Shown here: one piece after another, positions 25,015-33,840 of the stretch | Layout of the letters: the number at the start of each line of letters is the position of its first letter | Position numbering within the stretch: the first letter of the stretch is position 1 | Assembly (NCBI GenBank): GCA_902779675.1 | Contig: CACZCK010000005.1 | Coordinates: forward strand, 1-64,000 | Reading direction: 5' to 3' | Length of the DNA stretch: 64,000 bases | DNA from: an uncultured Coriobacteriaceae bacterium | Lineage (GTDB): Bacteria; Actinomycetota; Coriobacteriia; Coriobacteriales; Atopobiaceae | Made by a program: the position numbers and the translations under genes | The notes under the pieces: generated by a model | Database searches by the model: none | What the model was told of the DNA's origin: nothing | What the model saw: only the letters and a program-made list of their open reading frames with translations

Positions 25015-25674
25015 TCACCTGGCAAGCCTCTTCTTGTACCCGCAGTCACAGTAGGGACCACCAGAGGCCAGCGTGTACTCTCGCACAAACTCCGATGCAC
25101 CGCCTACCTCGCTCATGGTGTAGTCCAGGTGGCACATGGCGGGGACCAGCTCGAAGAGCCCCAACTCCCCCATCAGCGTGCAGATTCCGCACTTCGTGAA
25201 CCGGGCCTCGTAGCCACTCCCGTCTGGGTATGGAAGGTATTCCATGTTCCAAGAGTACGGGTTGCGATCTGCCGCCCGAAGTGCGGCGGTGTCCCTCATT
25301 CCCCGGACGTCTCCCTCGCCGAACTTCCTCTTTCCGCTCATCCGGCAGAACCACTTCATGGGGGTGGTCATCATGGACGCTCGGTAGTACTCCGTCGTCT
25401 CCTTTACCCCGGGCCTCTCCGGCAGGCTCAGGAGGAAGGCGGAGAGCATCGCACAGCTGACAATGTTCATCCTGAACCGATCAGCCTTTTCGAATTCAGG
25501 GAGGCCGCGGATTATCTCCTTGTATCGCGGCTTTGCCTGGCTTGCTATCTCCTTTGCCGTTGCAAGATCGTATCCGTAGACCACGGACAGGTTCTTGCGG
25601 AACGACCCTGCGAACAGCGCCCACATGCCCAACGGCATCCCCGAGTATCTCACGTTGAACGCCTTCCTCTTCAT
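25015..25674 (-). CDS. L-2-amino-thiazoline-4-carboxylic acid hydrolase family protein
   Basis: A 219-residue protein resembling the ATC-hydrolase family (PF14196). Features are the TKCGICTLMGELGLFELVPAMC segment with paired cysteines, CHLDYTM, and a C-terminal GGPYCDCGYKKR. Characterised members open the thiazoline ring on the way to cysteine, but most gut members are untested. The start ATG has only a weak ribosome site. It stands alone, convergent with the HTH/zinc-ribbon gene. Confidence 0.7.
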   Translation of the reverse strand: MKRKAFNVRYSGMPLGMWALFAGSFRKNLSVVYGYDLATAKEIASQAKPRYKEIIRGLPEFEKADRFRMNIVSCAMLSAFLLSLPERPGVKETTEYYRASMMTTPMKWFCRMSGKRKFGEGDVRGMRDTAALRAADRNPYSWNMEYLPYPDGSGYEARFTKCGICTLMGELGLFELVPAMCHLDYTMSEVGGASEFVREYTLASGGPYCDCGYKKRLAR

Positions 25675-25877
25675 CGATGGACGGACAACATGTTAGCCCC
25701 ATATAACTCAATTGAGAATCACAACGAGATAACAGGCAGCCTGAACCGAGCAATTCTCTTTCGATCATGAGTCACATGACCACGTGTTGGGGGATCCAGC
25801 GACTCTGTCGCCCGTCAGCAGTATGCCAGGGAACGTAGTGACATGTCCCTGACAGGCCGCAGTGTGTCAGCAGTTCC

Positions 25878-25905
25878 CCTGACGCACAAGTCAAGCCTGT
25901 ATACT
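25878..25905 (+). promoter_or_regulatory. candidate promoter of the GH1 gene
   Basis: A -10-like TATACT at 25900-25905 with a CCTGAC -35-like element 16 bp upstream, about 45 bp before the GH1 ATG. The rest of the 274-bp gap before the GH1 gene shows no other clear feature. Confidence 0.3.
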
Positions 25906-25948
25906 TTGAGGCACCAGCATCGTTCGCCACAAGTGCAAGGAGAATCTT

Positions 25949-27427
25949 ATGAGTTTCCCCAAGGGCTTCCTGTGGGGCGGCGCGACTGCCGCAAACCAGT
26001 ACGAGGGCGGCTACCTGTCCGGCGGCAAGGGCCCCGCGGTCGCTGACGCGCTGACCGGCGGCGACGGCCGCAACGGTATCCCCCGCAGGTTCATCTGCGA
26101 GCTCGCCGACGGCACCCGCAAGGAGTTCGGCGGCCGCGACGAGATCCCCGCCGGCGCCAAGGCCATCATCGACCCCGACGTCTACTATCCCAGCCACGTG
26201 GCGACCGACTTCTACCATCATTGGGAGGAGGACCTCGAGCTGATGGCGGAGATGGGCTGCAACGTCAACCGCCTCTCGATCAACTGGACCCGCATCTTCC
26301 CCAACGGCGACGACGCCGAGCCCAACGAGGAAGGTATCCAGTTCTACATCAACGTCTTCAAGAAGTGCCAGGAGCTGGGCATCGAGCCGCTCGTGACCAT
26401 CTACCACTTCGACTGCCCGCTGCATCTGGCCAACGAGTACGACGGCTGGGTCTCCCGCCACACGCTCGAGGCCTTCGAGCGCTACTGCGACGTGCTCTTC
26501 ACCCGCTTCAAGGGCCTCGTGCACTACTGGCTCACCATCAACGAGATCAACATCAACACCAACTTCATGATGAACGGCGTCCACGAGCACGTGTCCAACA
26601 AACAGAACGCCGAGCAGTGCCGCTACCACCTGTTCCTGGGCTCCGCCTACGCCGTCAAGAAGGGCCACGAGGTCGACCCCGAGAACAAGATCGGCCTCAT
26701 GATCGCCCACGGCGGCTCCTATCCCTGGAGCTGCGACCCGGAGGACGTGTGGGCAGAGCTTGACACGGCCCACCACTTCAAGTGGTTCTACGGCGACGTG
26801 CAGGTGCGTGGCTACTACCCCGCATGGAAGGTGCTCGAGCTGGAGCGCGAGGGCATCGAGATTGCCAAGGAGCCCGGCGACGACGAGCTGCTGCGCGAGG
26901 GCACGGTCGACTTCTACAGCTTCTCCTACTACAGCACCGACGTCTGCGCGGCGCACCCCGAGGAGCACGGCGCCACCGACGGCAACATGCACCGCTCCAT
27001 CGCCAACCCCTACCTCAAGCAGACCGAGTGGGGGTGGACCATCGACCCGCTGGGCCTGCGCATCAGCCTCAACCAGATCTGGGACCGCTACCAGATTCCC
27101 GTGATGATCGTGGAGAACGGCTTTGGCGCCATCGACGTCCGCGAGGAGGACGGCTCCGTCCACGACCAGGGCCGCATCGACTACATGCGCACCCACATCA
27201 AGGTCATGAAGGACACCGTGGAGCTCGACGGCGTCGACCTCATGGGCTACACGCCCTGGGGCTGGATCGACGTGGTCTCCGCCGGCACGGGCGAGATGCG
27301 CAAGCGCTACGGCTTCGTCTACGTCGACATGGACGACGACGGCAACGGAGACCTCTCGCGCAGCCGCAAGGACTCCTTCTACTACATGCAGAAGGTCTAC
27401 AAGAGCAACGGCGAGGACCTCGACTAG
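25949..27427 (+). CDS. GH1 6-phospho-beta-glucosidase
   Basis: A 492-residue GH1 enzyme. The N-terminus FPKGFLWGGATAANQYEGG is the family signature. LTINEIN (near residue 200) holds the acid/base glutamate and VENGFG (near 386) the nucleophile. The closest subfamily is the phospho-beta-glucosidases that act on PTS-imported phosphorylated disaccharides in the cytoplasm. The ATG follows AAGGAG at 6 bases. A decayed PTS EIIC lies just downstream on the other strand, so its substrate may now enter through another transporter. Confidence 0.88.
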   Translation: MSFPKGFLWGGATAANQYEGGYLSGGKGPAVADALTGGDGRNGIPRRFICELADGTRKEFGGRDEIPAGAKAIIDPDVYYPSHVATDFYHHWEEDLELMAEMGCNVNRLSINWTRIFPNGDDAEPNEEGIQFYINVFKKCQELGIEPLVTIYHFDCPLHLANEYDGWVSRHTLEAFERYCDVLFTRFKGLVHYWLTINEININTNFMMNGVHEHVSNKQNAEQCRYHLFLGSAYAVKKGHEVDPENKIGLMIAHGGSYPWSCDPEDVWAELDTAHHFKWFYGDVQVRGYYPAWKVLELEREGIEIAKEPGDDELLREGTVDFYSFSYYSTDVCAAHPEEHGATDGNMHRSIANPYLKQTEWGWTIDPLGLRISLNQIWDRYQIPVMIVENGFGAIDVREEDGSVHDQGRIDYMRTHIKVMKDTVELDGVDLMGYTPWGWIDVVSAGTGEMRKRYGFVYVDMDDDGNGDLSRSRKDSFYYMQKVYKSNGEDLD

Positions 27428-27450
27428 GCCTTATAGCTGCGGCTTTGCGA

Positions 27451-27486
27451 GCCCGGCGCAAGGGTCGTCGCTCCCTTGCGCCGGGC
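27451..27486 (+). terminator. intrinsic terminator of the GH1 gene
   Basis: Perfect 14-bp arms (27451-27464, 27473-27486) followed by TTCTTTTGTCT, 24 bp after the GH1 stop. Confidence 0.85.
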
Positions 27487-27537
27487 TTCTTTTGTCTCGT
27501 CTGGGCACTCGGGAAGCGTCAGCAAGGGCCTCGCAGC

Positions 27538-28060
27538 CTATACGCTGTAAAGCTCCTCGATGCGCTCGTCATCGATGCCAAACAGCCATGTGAGCACAAA
27601 TCCGCCCACACAAGCTCCCACAAGCGAAACCACGTAGGCAACCTGCTACCCCGGCTGGACGATCAGCACTCCAAACAGGCCCGAGACACCTTGCGAGATA
27701 GCTCCCAGATGGAAGAGCGTGGCGAGAATGCCGCCCACACCGGCACCAAGACAGGCGGTCACGAACGGCCTGCCCAAAGGAAGGGTCACCGCATACATCA
27801 GGAGCTCTCCCACTCCCAGGATGCCCACGGGGATCGAATCCCTGATATAGCCTTTGAGCTTTTGGCTCTTGGTCCTGAGAAAGAGCGCGAGGCCCGCCCC
27901 AACCTGACCGCCGCCCGACATCATGAGCACGGGCAGAAGGTAGTTGACGCCCATGGTCGGCCCCGCGGGATCGTTGAGCATCACATGAATCGGCGTCAGC
28001 GCCTGGTGGAGCCCAACCGATACGAGGGGGGAGGAACCCAGCGGCAGGATGGGCCAGCGG
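27538..28060 (-). pseudogene. PTS EIIC domain remnant, N-terminally truncated with an in-frame stop
   Basis: The reading frame resembles the C-terminal part of a glucose/beta-glucoside-type EIIC: LTPIHVMLNDPAGPTMGVNY, a GGQVGAGLALFL segment, and SIPVGILGVGELLMYAVTLP near the fold's conserved GxxEP/GxxE position. A TAG at 27646-27648 breaks it. The same frame then continues with EIIC-like sequence (QVAYVVSLVGACVGGFVLTW) to a second stop at 27538. The N-terminal transport region and the EIIB and EIIA domains are absent. The first ~50 codons of the open frame upstream of 28060 do not look like PTS sequence. Confidence 0.7.
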
Positions 28061-28082
28061 GTCTTGTCCCGCTGGCCCATCC
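28047..28082. repeat. perfect 15-bp inverted repeat
   Basis: Arms 28047-28061 and 28068-28082 with a 6-base loop and no T-run on either strand. It lies at the broken 5' end of the EIIC remnant, upstream of trkH. Confidence 0.6.
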
Positions 28083-28176
28083 GTCCACGCAGACTGCCTG
28101 AGGAGCTGATACTATGCCTCGGCCTGCGCCGTGCCCCTCTTCGGCTTACGACACATCGGGTACCAGCCGCTCTGCT

Positions 28177-29553
28177 ATGCTCTCTAGTCGAGCCACACAC
28201 GAGAAGGAGCACGCCACGTTATCAGTCCTTGCAAATCGGAAGAGGCCCTCCTCGTTCCAGATCGTCATCCTGGGGTTCGCGGGCCTGATTGCCCTGGGAA
28301 CGGCGCTGCTGATGCTGCCGATCTCGTCGCGGAGCGGCATCTGCTCCTCGTTCGGGACCGCCCTGTTCACCGCGACCTCCGCCACCTGCGTGACGGGCCT
28401 CATCGTGCGCGACACGGCGACCCACTGGTCGACGTTTGGCCAGATAGTCATACTCGCCCTAATCCAGACGGGCGGGCTTGGCATCATCATGGCCGCGGCG
28501 GGCTTCTCGCTGCTCTCCGGCAGAAGAATCTCGCTTAAGGAGCGCAGTATGATGCGCGACGTCTTTGCCACCCGCCGCGTGGGCGGCATCGTGCGTCTGG
28601 CCACCTTCGTCTTTGCCGTGACCTTCGCTGTCGAGCTCCTGGGTGCCATCCTCATGGTCCCATCGATGTTCGCGTGCTACGGGCTCCGGGGCATCTGGAT
28701 CGCGGTCTTCCTCTCCATCTCGGCCTTCTGCAACGCCGGCTTCGACATCCTGGGAACGCACGATACCCTCTTTCCCTCGCTCTCGGCGTTCGCCACCAAC
28801 CCCGTCATCTGCCTCACCATCTGCATGCTCATCATCATTGGTGGCATCGGTTTCGCCACATGGAGCGACATCAGCAACAACAGGCTGCACTTCAGGCGCT
28901 ACTCGCTGCAAAGTAAGATCATTCTGGTCTCGTCGCTCTTTCTCATCGCCGCTCCCACCCTGTTCTTCTTCCTCTTCGAGTATCCGCATCTCCCAATGAC
29001 CGAGCGGCTCCTCGCCTCGCTCTTCCAGTCGATAACCCCAAGGACGGCGGGCTTCAACGTCGAGGACATGTCGGTCATGACCGAGCCAGGGCAGGCGCTC
29101 ACCATCATCCTCATGCTCATCGGCGGCTCGCCTGGCTCGACTGCGGGTGGCATCAGGAACACGACGCTCGTGGTACTGCTGGCCAACTTCATGGCCATCG
29201 CCTCTCGCCGCAGCGAGGCCGACATCTTTGGCCGCCGCATCGAGGACGACGTCGTCAAGCAGGCCGGCGCCATCCTGACCATGTACGTGGCGCTGTCGCT
29301 GCTCGGGGCAACGGCGCTCTGCCTCATCGAGGGGCTCCCCTACCTCGCCTGCCTCTTTGAATGCGTGTCCGCCATCGGCACGGTCGGCATGACGGTCGGA
29401 ATCACGCCCCAGCTGCACGTTGCCTCGCGTATCATCCTTATCGCCTATATGTTCATCGGTCGCGTGGGGGGCCTCACGCTCATCTACGCGGCAATCGAGA
29501 ACCCCAAGAGAAACCCCGCAAAGCTCCCACGCGAGAACGTGGCCGTCGGATAG
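28177..29553 (+). CDS. trkH: TrkH/KtrB-type potassium transporter
   Basis: About 450 residues with multiple hydrophobic segments. The four-repeat pore pattern is visible: TSATCVTGL, SISAFCNAGFD, SITPRTAGFN and FECVSAIGTVGMTVG. These are the selectivity-filter glycines of Trk/Ktr channels. It forms K+ uptake complexes with the TrkA/KtrA subunit encoded 9 bp downstream. The start is uncertain. The ATG at 28177 has no ribosome site and overlaps a -10-like sequence, whereas AAGGAG at 28204-28209 is ideally placed for an ACG codon at 28216, giving TLSVLANRKRPSS. Confidence 0.9.
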   Translation: MLSSRATHEKEHATLSVLANRKRPSSFQIVILGFAGLIALGTALLMLPISSRSGICSSFGTALFTATSATCVTGLIVRDTATHWSTFGQIVILALIQTGGLGIIMAAAGFSLLSGRRISLKERSMMRDVFATRRVGGIVRLATFVFAVTFAVELLGAILMVPSMFACYGLRGIWIAVFLSISAFCNAGFDILGTHDTLFPSLSAFATNPVICLTICMLIIIGGIGFATWSDISNNRLHFRRYSLQSKIILVSSLFLIAAPTLFFFLFEYPHLPMTERLLASLFQSITPRTAGFNVEDMSVMTEPGQALTIILMLIGGSPGSTAGGIRNTTLVVLLANFMAIASRRSEADIFGRRIEDDVVKQAGAILTMYVALSLLGATALCLIEGLPYLACLFECVSAIGTVGMTVGITPQLHVASRIILIAYMFIGRVGGLTLIYAAIENPKRNPAKLPRENVAVG

Positions 29554-29562
29554 GATCACACT

Positions 29563-30210
29563 ATGAAGTCTGTTTTGCTGATTGGTCTTGGGCGCTTTGG
29601 CACCAACCTCGCACTCAAGCTCAACGAGCTCGGCCACGAGGTCATGGCCGTCGACTACGACGAGGAGTGCGTGGACAACATCCTGCCCATCGTCACCAAC
29701 GCACAGATCGGCGACGCTACCAACCAGGACTTTCTCGAGACCCTCGGCATCCAGAACTACGACGTCTGCTTTGTGGCCATCGCGCACAACTTCCAGAGCT
29801 CGCTGGAGACCACCTCGCTGCTCAAGGAGATGGGCGCAAAGCTCGTCGTCGCACGTGCGGAGACCGACATTCAGAAGAAGTTCCTGCTGCGCAACGGCGC
29901 AGACGAGGTGGTTTTCCCCGAGGCGCAGATGGCCAGGTGGGCTGCCATGCGCTACTCCGCAGACCACATCCTCGACTACATCGAGCTCGACGAGGGGCAC
30001 TCCATCGTCGAGGTCTCTATGCCACGCAGCTGGGTGGGCAAGACCTTGGGCGAGCTCGGCGTCCGGCGCAGGCACGGCGTCAACATCCTCGCACTCAAGC
30101 GCAACGGGCAGATGAACATGAACCTTCAGGCTGACACGGTCTTTGCCTCAAACTGCACTCTGCTGGTATTGGGCGATATGCGCGCCCTGCGACGCACCTT
30201 CGACATCTAG
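29563..30210 (+). CDS. trkA: TrkA/KtrA potassium channel regulatory subunit
   Basis: A 215-residue RCK protein. The N-terminal Rossmann motif VLLIGLGRFGTNLALKL binds NAD(H) or ATP, followed by VDYDEECVDN. The C-terminal TrkA_C domain begins near residue 140 (DEGHSIVEVSMP) and ends NCTLLVLGDM. A single-KTN protein of this size is typical of KtrA. It gates the adjacent TrkH channel and is surely co-transcribed with it. Confidence 0.92.
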   Translation: MKSVLLIGLGRFGTNLALKLNELGHEVMAVDYDEECVDNILPIVTNAQIGDATNQDFLETLGIQNYDVCFVAIAHNFQSSLETTSLLKEMGAKLVVARAETDIQKKFLLRNGADEVVFPEAQMARWAAMRYSADHILDYIELDEGHSIVEVSMPRSWVGKTLGELGVRRRHGVNILALKRNGQMNMNLQADTVFASNCTLLVLGDMRALRRTFDI

Positions 30211-30235
30211 CGTCCCTGGCGATCCATCACGCACC

Positions 30236-30343
30236 GACGGGTACACTCGGCATCTCGAGATACACGCTGATGGGTACACAAATCGCAGCAAATGTGCACC
30301 CGTCGAAGCAAAACGCGGAAGGGCGAGTGTGCCCATCGATAAG
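30236..30343 (+). repeat. nested-palindrome repeat, copy A
   Basis: Begins GACGGGTACAC, has an inner GGGTACACAAATCGCAGCAA followed by GTGCACCCGTC, and ends GTGTGCCCATC. Outer and inner arms are both inverted, giving a hairpin within a hairpin. It is the most diverged of three copies; the others are 31048-31211 and 34475-34575. Confidence 0.65.
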
Positions 30344-30380
30344 GCCTGAGCTCACCTACACGCCAAGCACCCCTCGTGGC

Positions 30381-30872
30381 TTAATCCCAGAAGCCAGCGA
30401 GCTCAACCAGCCCGTTCGAAACACCACACGTGGGGCACGCCAAGGCGAGCCCTTTCCTGAGCTTGATCTCACTCATCATCGAGCCGCACTTGCATGCTGG
30501 CTCGTAGGCGCTCACCACGCGACAGCTCTTGAGCTGATTGGGCATCAGATACGGGACGTGCCCCAACTCGCGAACCGTCTTGTCTCCAAACCGCTCGTCA
30601 AGCACTGAATCTACGTCCAACGGCTCATAGAGCGTAGCGTCTGGTGTCAGCTTCCATCTGCCGCACCCCTTGCAGACATACAGCTTCTCCTCTGCGCACA
30701 CGGCAGGCAATGAGCACGTTTTGTACGCCTTCTTAAGCCTCGGACCATATGCGCCAGAGGCGATGTCTTCCATCACCTCTTGGCACAGACTCGGAAACGT
30801 CATCCCGATACCAGACATCAGGTAGCGTTCATCTCCACAGTTCATGCAGCGATACACATACATATGCCCCAT
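30381..30872 (-). CDS. zinc-ribbon protein of unknown function
   Basis: 163 residues with three CxxC-type pairs: CMNCG (residues 9-13), CKGCGRW (about 68-74), and CKCG with CPTCG near the C-terminus. These suggest two zinc ribbons. I do not recognise a family. The ATG has GGAGG at about 7 bases. It sits alone between copies A and B of the nested palindrome repeat. Confidence 0.6.
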   Translation of the reverse strand: MGHMYVYRCMNCGDERYLMSGIGMTFPSLCQEVMEDIASGAYGPRLKKAYKTCSLPAVCAEEKLYVCKGCGRWKLTPDATLYEPLDVDSVLDERFGDKTVRELGHVPYLMPNQLKSCRVVSAYEPACKCGSMMSEIKLRKGLALACPTCGVSNGLVELAGFWD

Positions 30873-31292
30873 GTCAGTCCTCCATCCCCTCTGCCCAAGC
30901 GACTCAGTGTCGTCAAACAGCGGAACAACCGGCCACCTAGGCCCTACCCAATCCCCGCGTACTCCTTCATACGCATGATGGCAGAGGCCTCGGACACTAA
31001 TAGCAAACGAAGCATCAATTGTTGACGGAATCGCCCATCAAGGGCGACGGGTACACGTGGCCTCTCGCAAAGCGCGGTGACGGGTACACATGCACCCCGC
31101 AGAAAGGCCGACGGGCACACATGGCCTCTCGCAATACGCGACGACAGGTACACAAATCGCAGCAAATGTGTACCCATCGGACCAAAACGCGAGAGGGCGA
31201 GTGTACCCGTCGCATGGGCATCCAGAAGATGCGCCGAACGCGGGCGTTCTTTGCTACCATGCCCTTACTGCTGGGTGTCGGAAGGCGGGCGC
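30873..31292. other. 420-bp intergenic region
   Basis: Lies between the divergent zinc-ribbon and deaminase-SLOG genes. It is mostly occupied by copy B of the nested repeat (31048-31211); the rest shows no clear feature. Confidence 0.5.
31048..31211 (+). repeat. nested-palindrome repeat, copy B (expanded)
   Basis: The same core as copies A and C, plus two additional left-arm units. GACGGGTACAC or GACGGGCACAC recurs at about 31047, 31079 and 31110, each followed by variants of ATGGCCTCTCGCA. The inner ACAAATCGCAGCAAATGTGTACCC and the closing GAGAGGGCGAGTGTACCCGTC (split across 31192-31211) complete the palindrome. Similarity to copy C continues past the palindrome through CATCCAGAAGAT. Confidence 0.75.
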
Positions 31293-33773
31293 ATGGAGCC
31301 GTTCGGACAGTTTCATCTCGACAAGGAGAAGGACCTCGTCGTCGACCTCTTGAGCGAGGGAGACGAGCTGCACTACGTGCTCAGGACGCCCAACCACGGC
31401 ACAGGCAACCTCATCACCAACCTCGCCTCGCTATGCGACCTCGAGCTTGAGACCGATGAAAGCGGCCTTAAGGTGATTCGTGGCACGCTGCCCTGCTACA
31501 TCGACGGCGACAACCGCACGGTCTATATCTTTCGCCTGCTCGACACCAAGGTCGCCAACATCTACCCAGACGGAAGGATCGAGCGTAAGGCCTACATTCC
31601 CGCCATCGCAAAGACCCTAATGAGCCAGACCAAGGACTACCGTCAGAACTTTCGCAAGACCCTCGTAAAGACCTACATCCTGCGCGAGTGCAAGTTCCGC
31701 TGCGACCTGCACACCCACATGAACGCCAACCTCGACCCAGACATCCTCATTGCTCTGGGTATCCACCACCAGATTCGCTACCCGCTCTACTACATCCGCA
31801 AGCTGGGACTTCGCCTCTCCGCCAAGCAGGAGCAGCTCCTTGCTACACGACGGGCACAGGCAGCGGCGCGACTTCACGACTCCCCTCTGCAGGGCAAGTT
31901 TCTCAAGCGCAGAATCGACGACGAGACATACCTGAACTTTGCCTCGCTCATCTTGGAGAACCTTCGGAACGCGGAGTGGAACATCCCCAGGATCAGGGCA
32001 TCGCTGGCCATCATGAAGGACGGGCAGGCCGTCTTCACCAATCTCGAGAAGGTCTACCTGTACCGCTACGTCTTTTGCAAGGGCACGCCCGCAGACGACC
32101 TAATCGAGCTCGATGGCACCGAGCGCATCCCCGACCAGGAGATCGTCGAAGCCCTGAGCACGATGGCGCAGGACCGATGCAACCCCGCGTTTACCGCAAA
32201 CAGCATCTTCCAAGACAAGCTGCTGTGGATCGCGCGGAGCTATGCCAGGTGCGGTATCGACTACGCGGAGATCTCCGACACGACCCTCGCAAAGCCTGAG
32301 GCCGCACCACAGATGCTGGCCGAGGTCCATGCGGTGATGCCCGCCATCAGGCAAGCGACCGGGGTCACGCTGCGCTTCCTGGCGGCGATCCGGCGCACGC
32401 CGCTCACCATCGTGCGCGACAGGATCGCCCCGGACGACACCGTGCGCACGAACCTGCAGGCCATACGTGCGGTGGCTGGAGACCCCTACGTGGCAGGCAG
32501 CGACATCGTCGGCGAGGAGATCAACGACATACGCGACCTGGCGCCCGTGCTGGCGGAGCTCGACCGCATTGCCGCGGAGCACCCCAGCTTTACCATCCGC
32601 GTCCACGCCGGCGAGAACGACGGCCTGCGCGACAACGTGGCCAACGCGATCAAGTGCGTCCGAGAGGGGCTGGCTCCCGGCCAACCCATGCCCCTCGTCC
32701 GCATCGGGCACGGGCTCTACACCAGAAACCTCACCTCCAACAAGGGCCGACAGCTGCTCGAGGAGCTCAAGGACAGCGGCGCCGTGCTGGAGTTCCAGAT
32801 CACTTCCAACGTCCGGCTCAACAACCTGAGCCAGCTGGAACGTCACCCCCTGCGCCAGTACCTTGCGGCGGGCGTGCCCTGCGTGCAGGGAACGGACGGC
32901 GGGGCCATATACGGGACGAACTCGATCGACGAGCAGCTCGCGCTCGAGAAGACGCTCAACCTCTCGAGGGAGGAGCTCGTGGCTATGCGCCGCGCAGAGG
33001 ATGCGGTACGGAGCCGTGGCCTCGCCGCCCTTGAGGAGAAGCTGCGTACCTTTGAGCAGCAGGCGGGCACCCAAGACGTCGAGGCCTTCTACGCTGCGCG
33101 AATGCGGGAGCAGCGGCCGCCAGAAGAGACGCTCTTAGACCTCCCGGACACCAAGGACAGCGCCGTGGTCTTCGCAGACATGGTTGAGGAGCTGCCACTC
33201 GACCGGGTGCCAGTGATCGTTGTGGGAGGATCCTTCAACAACGACCGCCACGTGACCAGGCGCCGCCGCGACGTCTGCGCCCAGCTGGATAGCATCCTCG
33301 CTAAGGGAGACCCCAGCAAGATGTTCCTGGTCATCGGCCACAGCCTTTCGGGTTACGAGCAGTACCTTGCCAAACAGAACCAGGGAAGGTTCGACATCTA
33401 TGCCTTCGTGCCAGCGCGAATCGGCGCGGAAGAAGCCGAGGCCCTCAGGCACGCTGGGGTGCGCATACGCCCCTCCATCGAGCCCAGCCCCATGGGCATC
33501 TACAAGAGCGTCGCCTACGAGGTCTTCAAGCGCAGGCCCTCGGTCCTCATCGCCCTCGACGGCAACTCCTCAGGCGCAAACATGATTCAGGACGCCAAGA
33601 ACGGCAAGCGCAAGTGCCACATGTTCGTGCTCGACCGCAGGGGTATGCTGCTGGAGAAGGCCAAGGGCCTCGAGGGATACGTGGCGATGTTTGGGGCAGG
33701 CGACGACCTAGCGGGCATGGTCTGCGACGCCGTGGAGACATGCTACCCCGAGCGCTGGCTCCGACAGGAGTAG
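31293..33773 (+). CDS. adenosine deaminase-like protein fused to a SLOG-like domain
   Basis: 826 residues. The metal-dependent deaminase signature is complete: DLHTHMN (H140, H142), HAGEN (438-442), IGHG (471-474) and GTDGG (533-537). About 300 residues separate the first and second motifs, much more than in housekeeping adenosine deaminase (about 340 residues in total). Residues about 638-800 form a Rossmann-like domain (VIVVGGSFNN, MFLVIGHSLSG, DGNSSGANMIQDAKNGKRK) resembling LOG/SLOG nucleotide-binding domains. The N-terminal 130 residues are not assigned. The ATG at 31293 follows GGAAGG; the upstream open frame is repeat DNA. A nucleotide-sensing conflict role is inferred. Confidence 0.7.
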   Translation: MEPFGQFHLDKEKDLVVDLLSEGDELHYVLRTPNHGTGNLITNLASLCDLELETDESGLKVIRGTLPCYIDGDNRTVYIFRLLDTKVANIYPDGRIERKAYIPAIAKTLMSQTKDYRQNFRKTLVKTYILRECKFRCDLHTHMNANLDPDILIALGIHHQIRYPLYYIRKLGLRLSAKQEQLLATRRAQAAARLHDSPLQGKFLKRRIDDETYLNFASLILENLRNAEWNIPRIRASLAIMKDGQAVFTNLEKVYLYRYVFCKGTPADDLIELDGTERIPDQEIVEALSTMAQDRCNPAFTANSIFQDKLLWIARSYARCGIDYAEISDTTLAKPEAAPQMLAEVHAVMPAIRQATGVTLRFLAAIRRTPLTIVRDRIAPDDTVRTNLQAIRAVAGDPYVAGSDIVGEEINDIRDLAPVLAELDRIAAEHPSFTIRVHAGENDGLRDNVANAIKCVREGLAPGQPMPLVRIGHGLYTRNLTSNKGRQLLEELKDSGAVLEFQITSNVRLNNLSQLERHPLRQYLAAGVPCVQGTDGGAIYGTNSIDEQLALEKTLNLSREELVAMRRAEDAVRSRGLAALEEKLRTFEQQAGTQDVEAFYAARMREQRPPEETLLDLPDTKDSAVVFADMVEELPLDRVPVIVVGGSFNNDRHVTRRRRDVCAQLDSILAKGDPSKMFLVIGHSLSGYEQYLAKQNQGRFDIYAFVPARIGAEEAEALRHAGVRIRPSIEPSPMGIYKSVAYEVFKRRPSVLIALDGNSSGANMIQDAKNGKRKCHMFVLDRRGMLLEKAKGLEGYVAMFGAGDDLAGMVCDAVETCYPERWLRQE

Positions 33774-33840
33774 CGCTTGGTCCGTAAGTCAGCACGCGCA
33801 CGAACACATTCACACGCAACGAAGCAATAGGGGCAACGGC

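Noticed and set aside
25772-27196. 474-codon minus-strand frame over the GH1 gene
   Set aside because: Shadow of GH1 with repetitive Val/Asp/Leu composition.
28459-30075. 538-codon minus-strand frame over trkH and trkA
   Set aside because: Shadow frame; the plus-strand genes have all channel and RCK motifs.
31077-31292. N-terminal extension of the deaminase-SLOG frame
   Set aside because: These 72 codons are translated nested-repeat DNA; the ATG at 31293 has a better ribosome site.
31293-33773. Full RADAR system
   Set aside because: The deaminase is RdrB-like in having a large insertion, but no RdrA-type ATPase is adjacent, so only a resemblance is reported.
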